From contig OY856412.1 of the NCBI GenBank assembly GCA_963693085.1, forward strand, positions 1,122,895,244 to 1,122,959,243: a stretch of 64,000 nt of DNA, read 5' to 3'. The notes below the pieces were generated by a model that was not told the DNA's origin, did no database searches, and was given only the letters and a program-made list of their open reading frames with translations. Position numbers and translations under genes: made by a program. Shown piece after piece: positions 58,341-64,000 of this stretch (the first letter of the stretch is position 1; each line of letters starts with the position of its first letter). Source of the stretch: Alisma plantago-aquatica (Eukaryota > Streptophyta > Magnoliopsida > Alismatales > Alismataceae).

Positions 58341-58456
58341 TACATAGTTGCTTTTAGCTAGTCAGACCCAAACCACTATGTTCCGTCTTCGTCGCATGAT
58401 GTTAAGTACACTTGTTTGTTTTTTATCATAAGTTTTGTTAACACTGAGGACACTTG

Positions 58457-60014
58457 TAGTGTTTGTATGTATGACTTGAGACACAATCATAAGAGATGGT
58501 GAAGGCATACCTTGTAAGTGATTTTATTAATAATAAAGGCAATCTTCCAATTTATTATGTTTTATTCAAATATGATATAATGATGTAACATAATAAATTT
58601 CTAAAGAATGATATTACTCAATGATGTATGTCTTCAGCTTGAGGACCTAAACGATGAGATCATATTGATGTTAAGAGGGGTCCTTGTTATAGAACATTAG
58701 ATATACATTTTTGTTATGTCCCTAGTCAGATATTATTGTGGAAAGTTGATAGACAAAAATAACACATAAGACTAGAATCTGTGTTGGTTGATGACATGAT
58801 CTTATTAGACATGATATGTGATATCAAACCAAACACATAGTTACTTGTTATAGAACATTATATCAGACATACTCACTTTGAGAGTAATGCATGGAAACCA
58901 TGATTGGTATTATGAGTCATCTCTCATACTTATGGTGGTCATTGTGGTTCTTAGACCTAATGTCCCTAAAATCATTACATGTTGTACATTGTACTTTGAC
59001 ATTATCTATCATGACCTTGAATAAGGGTGGTCATTAAGGTGGTGCTCGGGTGCATTGTGACACATGGGGATGAATTTGAGTGATGCATATGGGATTTTTC
59101 CCTCCTACATGAGTTTGATATCCTGGCCACTTGATAAGTGAGACTGAGAAATGCAAGGCCATGATCATGTGACTCAATATGTGATACTGATTTTACATAT
59201 ATCACAAACAATCTTCTCTAGTTCAAGAAACATGGGTCGAATGTTGAAGAGAATGATGATTCCATACCTCGAGTTCAATATGGATATCAGAAACAAAGGA
59301 GGTATAAAAGCACTATATCACCAAATATTGATTTTAGTTTGAAGTTGTTCTCCAACTTTCCAATTACTTGGGAAGTAATGATGTCTTCTTAGACATCACT
59401 CATTGCTTATGATGTCATAAATCCATTATGGACATTCACAGAAAATGTAACTTGTAACCTTTAGGGTCACACACATAGGATACACTTCAAATATGATTTT
59501 ATTGATGATTGATGATTAACATGATCACTAAAGTGTTTAGGTATTCAATTTTAACAATAATAACTAATAGTTGATTGACTGGACTATAAACTGACTGGTT
59601 CAAGTGTGGAACTTATCAATTTGAGTGGCACATCAATTGAAACAAGATTAGCAATCAGATCCATGAGATAATTAGCTCAGAAAGTGAACCAATCGATACA
59701 TGTCTCTAAACTGAGAAGTTCACATTGTGAACCGACCGATTGATTGATCAGTTTGATTAGATCAATGATTAATGTTGATGGCATGTTGTGCATTAATAGG
59801 ATATTAATTGCTAATATAATTTTGATTAGGAAAAGTAGTGAAAGAGCCAGTTCGAGGGTTGAACCGATCAGCGTACATGTGAAACTACCTATTCATAGTG
59901 AATCGACTAGTCCAACCATCACAAATTCTAAAAAATTCATGAAATTATGTCTCTTCAACTCCTACTCTGACTGGAAGCCTTGACCGTGACCCGCCTATAA
60001 GTAGAGGGGTACTA
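58457..60014 (+). repeat. Old copia LTR fragment, plus strand
   Basis: A diverged relative of LTR1-3. It keeps ttgtatgtatg near the start, attaataataaaggcaatctt, aagaatgatattactcaatgatgtatg (split here as aagaatgatattac and tcaatgatgtatg), and the caactttccaattacttgg segment. It ends just after a TATA-like CTATAAGTAG (59995-60004), about where LTR3 has its TATA box. The last quarter is missing because the inverted LTR follows. The 120 bp before it may be a decayed pol end. Confidence 0.68.
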
Positions 60015-62198
60015 GTTGTAGGGTAATACGACATGAGGTAGGTAGAGAAAAGCAAAAAATTTGTTGACATATATCCCATTAACCAATAGATCGTGTCAAT
60101 AACTATGCAATGGGAAGGATAGTTTCACAAAGATATACCTACTCATAGAGCAAGGTCAATGAAAATCCTCATTGATATAGATGCACACTCTATCTTGGAA
60201 TGTGTCTGTGCAGCTCTTGGTTACATTCAGACTCATCTGACAGCTCCTCCATGGACAACAGACTCAGACACCTACTGTAGTGACTCCTCAGATCACGCCA
60301 TAGAGTGTGAGTTGACATTGACCTCCTAGTAGTAGACAAAGGACTCTTGCCTCTAAATTAGTCCACACATACTAACTAGAAATCTTATCATCCTTCTAGA
60401 ACAGACAGGAAGGAGTTGTCTCTCTCGATGGTGTACTAGTCACCAACACTCTTTCTCACAACAATGATCCTCAGTTGTTTCTCTCCCGTCTATATCCCTC
60501 CCTAGTCAGGTAGGACTTACCTGTGCTCTTACGGTTACCACAACCAGAGAGGAAAACAATTGTTAGAGCAACTTATTCTCAATTGTCTATGTAGTAGTTG
60601 TGTTCTGGGAAGCCCCCAATACCCCTCTATATTTAGGGGAGGTTAGGGTTAGGGTTCCCAGTCCCCAGCCAATGTGGGACTAAAGCGGGAGTGGAAAGGA
60701 CCAGAAGATCATGAATTTTTGCAACAATTCTCGAAGTTTTGCAACCTATTTGTGCTAAAACGGTCATCTCACCCAATGAGACAATCGCTCACACATGAAA
60801 TAGTCATTTCACTAAGAGGTATGGTTGTTTCACACCTTCTAGTTCTTCACATAGGTTAGCAATTCAATTCTAATTACTTATTAACATGACGACAACAGCA
60901 ACCCTTTATGCAACTGAATTGCACTCCTAAAATGAGCATCTGGTGTAAAAAAAATGGGCACCTCACACCATCCCAAATGGCCATCTCACATAGGTGAAAT
61001 GGGCATCTCGTAGCCCAAGTCAGAAAAAATGTGAACCAATGTACAATACAGTCAACCTGACACTTTAAACGACTATCTGAACACTTGAATTGATTATTTG
61101 GCAGTCTAGTCAGCTGATCTGTTACGTGAATTGAAATACCTAAACACTTTGGTAATCAATTCAATCATCATTCTAGATAAAACTCCTATTCTAGTTAAGT
61201 TCCTATTTGTGTGACCCTATAGGTCCCATATCACGTTGGCAGTGTATGTCCATAACTAGCTTATGACATCACAAGCAATTGGTGGTCCCTATTCGCTCAT
61301 CATTGGTACCCAAGTGAATGGAAAGTTGGGGAGCAAATTCAACCTACAATCTAAGTATGTTGTTAGAGTATTTGAATAGTTCCTATGTCACTGATATCTA
61401 GATTGAACTAGAGGAATGGAGAAGTCATCCTCATTATTATCCAATCTTATTCCTTGAACAAGAGCAAACTGCATGAGATATATGTAAGCTCAAAATCATC
61501 TATTGACTCACATGCCATACTTTTCTCAGTCTTTCTAATCAAGTGGACTTGGATATCATACTCCCATCAAAGGGACAAATCCCATCTCTATCACTCACAA
61601 TCAGTCCCCATGTGTCAAAGTCACCCAATCATCACCTTTACAACAGTCAATGTCTCAGGACTATGTTTGATGATGTCAAAGTGAACCCAATGACATGTGA
61701 TGAGTGCAGTGATGTTAGGTATAAGAACCACAAACACCACCATCACTGTGAGAGCTGACTATGACTTCCATGATGATGGCTTCCATGTGTCAGTCTCACA
61801 TTGGGTCTATCAGATACACCATTCTCTAACATGCTTTGTTTGATATTGCCATATCATGACTAATTAGATTTAGTCATCAACCAACTCACACTCTGATCTT
61901 ATGTGTTATTGTTTTCTATCAACCTTTCACAATAACAACCGACCATGGTCATAATGAGAAGATGTATATGTACTTTTAACAACCATATGATCTCATCCAC
62001 AAGGTTAGAAACTTGAAAACATACATCATTGAGTACATAATTCTCTAGACATTTATTATGTTATTCATTATCTCATAATTGAATATATAAAACAAATTCA
62101 AAGCTTGTCTTTGTTATTAATCAAATAATTTATATGTTATGCCATTACAATCAACACATGATTGGCTCTCTGGGGATATACATACGAATAGACTTCCA
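60015..62198 (-). repeat. Old copia LTR, minus strand, full length
   Basis: Read on the minus strand it starts TATTCGTATGTATATCCCC and runs 2184 bp, close to the 2152-2170 bp of LTR2 and LTR3. It matches them at the caactttcc, gcattg and gtggtaacc segments, with a TATA-like TAAATATAG at 60626-60637. The left end (about 60015) is placed where gtagggtaata lines up with the reversed LTR end. The usual palindrome field is replaced at 60740-61130 by other repeated words. Confidence 0.7.
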
Positions 62199-62500
62199 CT
62201 TGTACTTAGAGCCAATCACCCACAAATCTCTTCTTCAGTGACCTAACATGACCATCATGCTTCTATTGCTTAAGTGCTTTTATAGCGAGTTTAGCAACAT
62301 TTTCTTTAGTCATAATTTTTCAATTTTCACATATCTTCACTATATGAATACTTGTATGAGATAAAAGTGCCATAGCATGCTATCTGAGATTCCCAACCAA
62401 ACTAGTAGCTCCATTTTTGTCATTAGTATTTCTACTGTGTCATCAATGGTTTGGAACCTCACATAAGTTCATGATGAATCCAAATTCATCATTATTTTCA
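62199..62500 (-). pseudogene. End of copia pol (RNase H tail), minus strand
   Basis: Next to the LTR the minus strand has aagtacaagtggaagtc, like the polypurine-like tract of the younger copies. Further in, it aligns with the RNase H end: aagcatgatggtcatg after the stop, and a stretch matching the codons for ELYCDNNGA with heavy substitution. No frame is open. The rest of this element is absent; it fades out by about 62500. Confidence 0.6.
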
Positions 62501-62653
62501 GTCGCCATTTTGGGCCCAACTCGACTAAATGCATTCAATTTCATCTCCTTACAACTTACAATGTGCAGTTTTTCTTGGTTGGTCATATTATCAAGTTATT
62601 AACTAGTTTTATATGGATTTGATACAGATTATGTAGGTCATGATGATGTTCAA

Positions 62654-64000
62654 TGTTACAACCCCGACTTTTGGGTTCCTTTGCGGAGAAATGTAATTTC
62701 TCAAATAATCATATAATTTGTTGTGAATGAATAGATTTCATTTAAAATAGCCTTGTTGTTTGATTGGTGGGCTTTATTGGCTATTGGGCCCAATAACATG
62801 GAAATTCTGTTAATTAATGAATAATTGAGAATTTGAGATAAGAAAGATGTGGAAACCTCTAGAAGGCAAGAGAATGTAATCCAAAGATGGATTTCGTGCC
62901 TCTTGGGTTCCTTGGGTTCCAAGGAGTCCAAAGTTTCAAAGAAAGGCAATAAGAAAAGAAAAGATTCATTAAGTTTTCTTCATTAAGAAAGAAGTTGAAA
63001 ATAATGGTAATTGTGGAAAAGAAGTGGAAAGAGATGTAATTGAGTTATCCTTAGTGGAATTTCATATCCCAAGGATTCCTAATGTTAAAAAGAACTCTCA
63101 TAAGGAAAATAGAAGAGAGATAAAGAGAAATCTCCAAAAAGAGATACTTTGATAAGAAATGAATAAGAAGAAAGAGAAAATAGATAAAAGATAAGTGAGA
63201 ATCTAATGAATATTCCCAAGATGGGATTTCGAGCCATTAAGGGTTCCTTGAGGTTCAAGGAATCCAAGATGATAAGATAATGGCAACAGAAAAAGGAAAT
63301 ATAAATTAATTAAGTCTTTTTAAAGGATAACTTGCTTTTGAAGAAAAAACCCTCTTCCTTTGGGAATTGGGACTCATTTTTTGGCATGCATACAAATAAA
63401 GGTAAAAGGAATTTTCCCTTCAAATTTGGTTGCAAAAGGATGTAACAATTTAGAGATATGGATTTTTAAAGGAAATCTTAAAGTAAGAGGGAGGATTACA
63501 TGTCATGTTATTATTCCTGATTAAAATCAACATTTAAAAAAAAGGAAAGCGCGGACAGCACCCCGAGTCCAGAACAGAGGAAACTAGTGACCTTCCTCTC
63601 CTGATATCTCAAGATCTCTAGCATAACTAGACTAGGAGGGGAGACCAGTGGCTCCAAGATGTCCTCACGATCCCGATCATAGTGGGATTGGGTTCTTTCC
63701 ATGATCAATGCGGGATTTCCCCAAATCTGGGGAAAATACAGATCCACATCCCCTATAAATAGGGAGAGGGGAACACGCCATGTGCATAGATAAGAAACTA
63801 ACCCTTGAATCCACAATGACGAGACGAGTGGTTGCATACAATTAGAAGCGAGATGGTGCTCAACCTGACCATGGAGCAGTTGCTTTTCTCGTCGGAGAAA
63901 GAGCACCTCTGTCCCAGCTTCTCAAGACACTTCGGGAAAGGATGAGGGCACGAGGTGTCTCGGCGGGGCTAGGCGGAGCGATGGGGATCTTCATCGGCGA
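62654..64000 (+). repeat. Start of another LTR, probably gypsy-type, running off the window
   Basis: It begins TGTTACAACCCCGAC, a common form of plant gypsy LTR start, after unrelated sequence. Similar short segments recur inside it (gggttccttgggttcc at 62907, gggttccttgaggttcc-like at 63240, and a weaker one at 63066). A clear TATA box at 63754 gives the plus orientation. The minus-strand open stretch 63511-63906 spans the TATA box and looks incidental. Whether it is a solo LTR or a 5' LTR cannot be told here. Confidence 0.55.
63754..63762 (+). promoter_or_regulatory. TATA box of the right-end LTR
   Basis: TATAAATAG within cccc...ggagagggg, the best TATA box in the window. The following 250 bp become GC-richer, as expected for transcribed R/U5 sequence. 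Confidence 0.65.

Noticed and set aside
63511..63906. A 131-codon minus-strand gene
   Set aside because: It spans the TATA box and presumed start region of an LTR on the other strand and has no recognisable domain.

Overview
This window looks like gene-poor, repeat-packed nuclear DNA of a seed plant. No host protein gene, rRNA or tRNA gene was recognised. Everything identifiable is plant-type transposable element: Ty3/gypsy elements primed by initiator tRNA-Met, Ty1/copia, an L1-like LINE with an RNase H domain, a short Helitron, and a small insert that looks mitochondrial. The species cannot be named from the sequence. All coding regions carry stops and frameshifts, so they are annotated as pseudogenes. 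LTR pairs match at roughly nine bases in ten by eye. From base 1 to about 57,329 the window can be read as one nest. The outer layer is a gypsy element G on the minus strand (38214-57329; its 3' end lies left of the window). A tandem pair of copia elements on the plus strand (LTR-internal-LTR-internal-LTR, ending at 38213) sits in the end of its pol gene. The first copia LTR is split by element A (minus, about 1-20470), a gypsy-like element with no recognisable coding sequence. The 3' LTR of A is split by element B (minus, 2306-14417, target duplication CTTAA), a short gag-only element with very long LTRs. B's left LTR holds a 304-bp Helitron. B's right LTR has lost about 2.9 kb, replaced by about 570 bp of organelle-like DNA. 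The second copia copy holds a 5'-inverted (twin-primed) LINE, and the 5' LTR of G holds a complete LARD-type element on the plus strand (44561-55797, target duplication TGTAA). To the right, 58457-62500 is an older pair of copia LTR copies in inverted orientation, and 62654 to the end is the start of another LTR with a clear TATA box. The elements can be tied together functionally. The LARD shares LTR sequence with G, so a G-like element is its likely source of proteins. A and B also lack pol and carry the same type of primer site and the same motif before the polypurine tract. Several LTRs carry unusual short-motif arrays: a row of hairpins with unit-specific arms in A, an inverted-CCAAT minisatellite and a palindromic AAACGGT field in B, and a GAACCGATCGGTTC field in the copia LTRs. 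These arrays are the least explained signals here.
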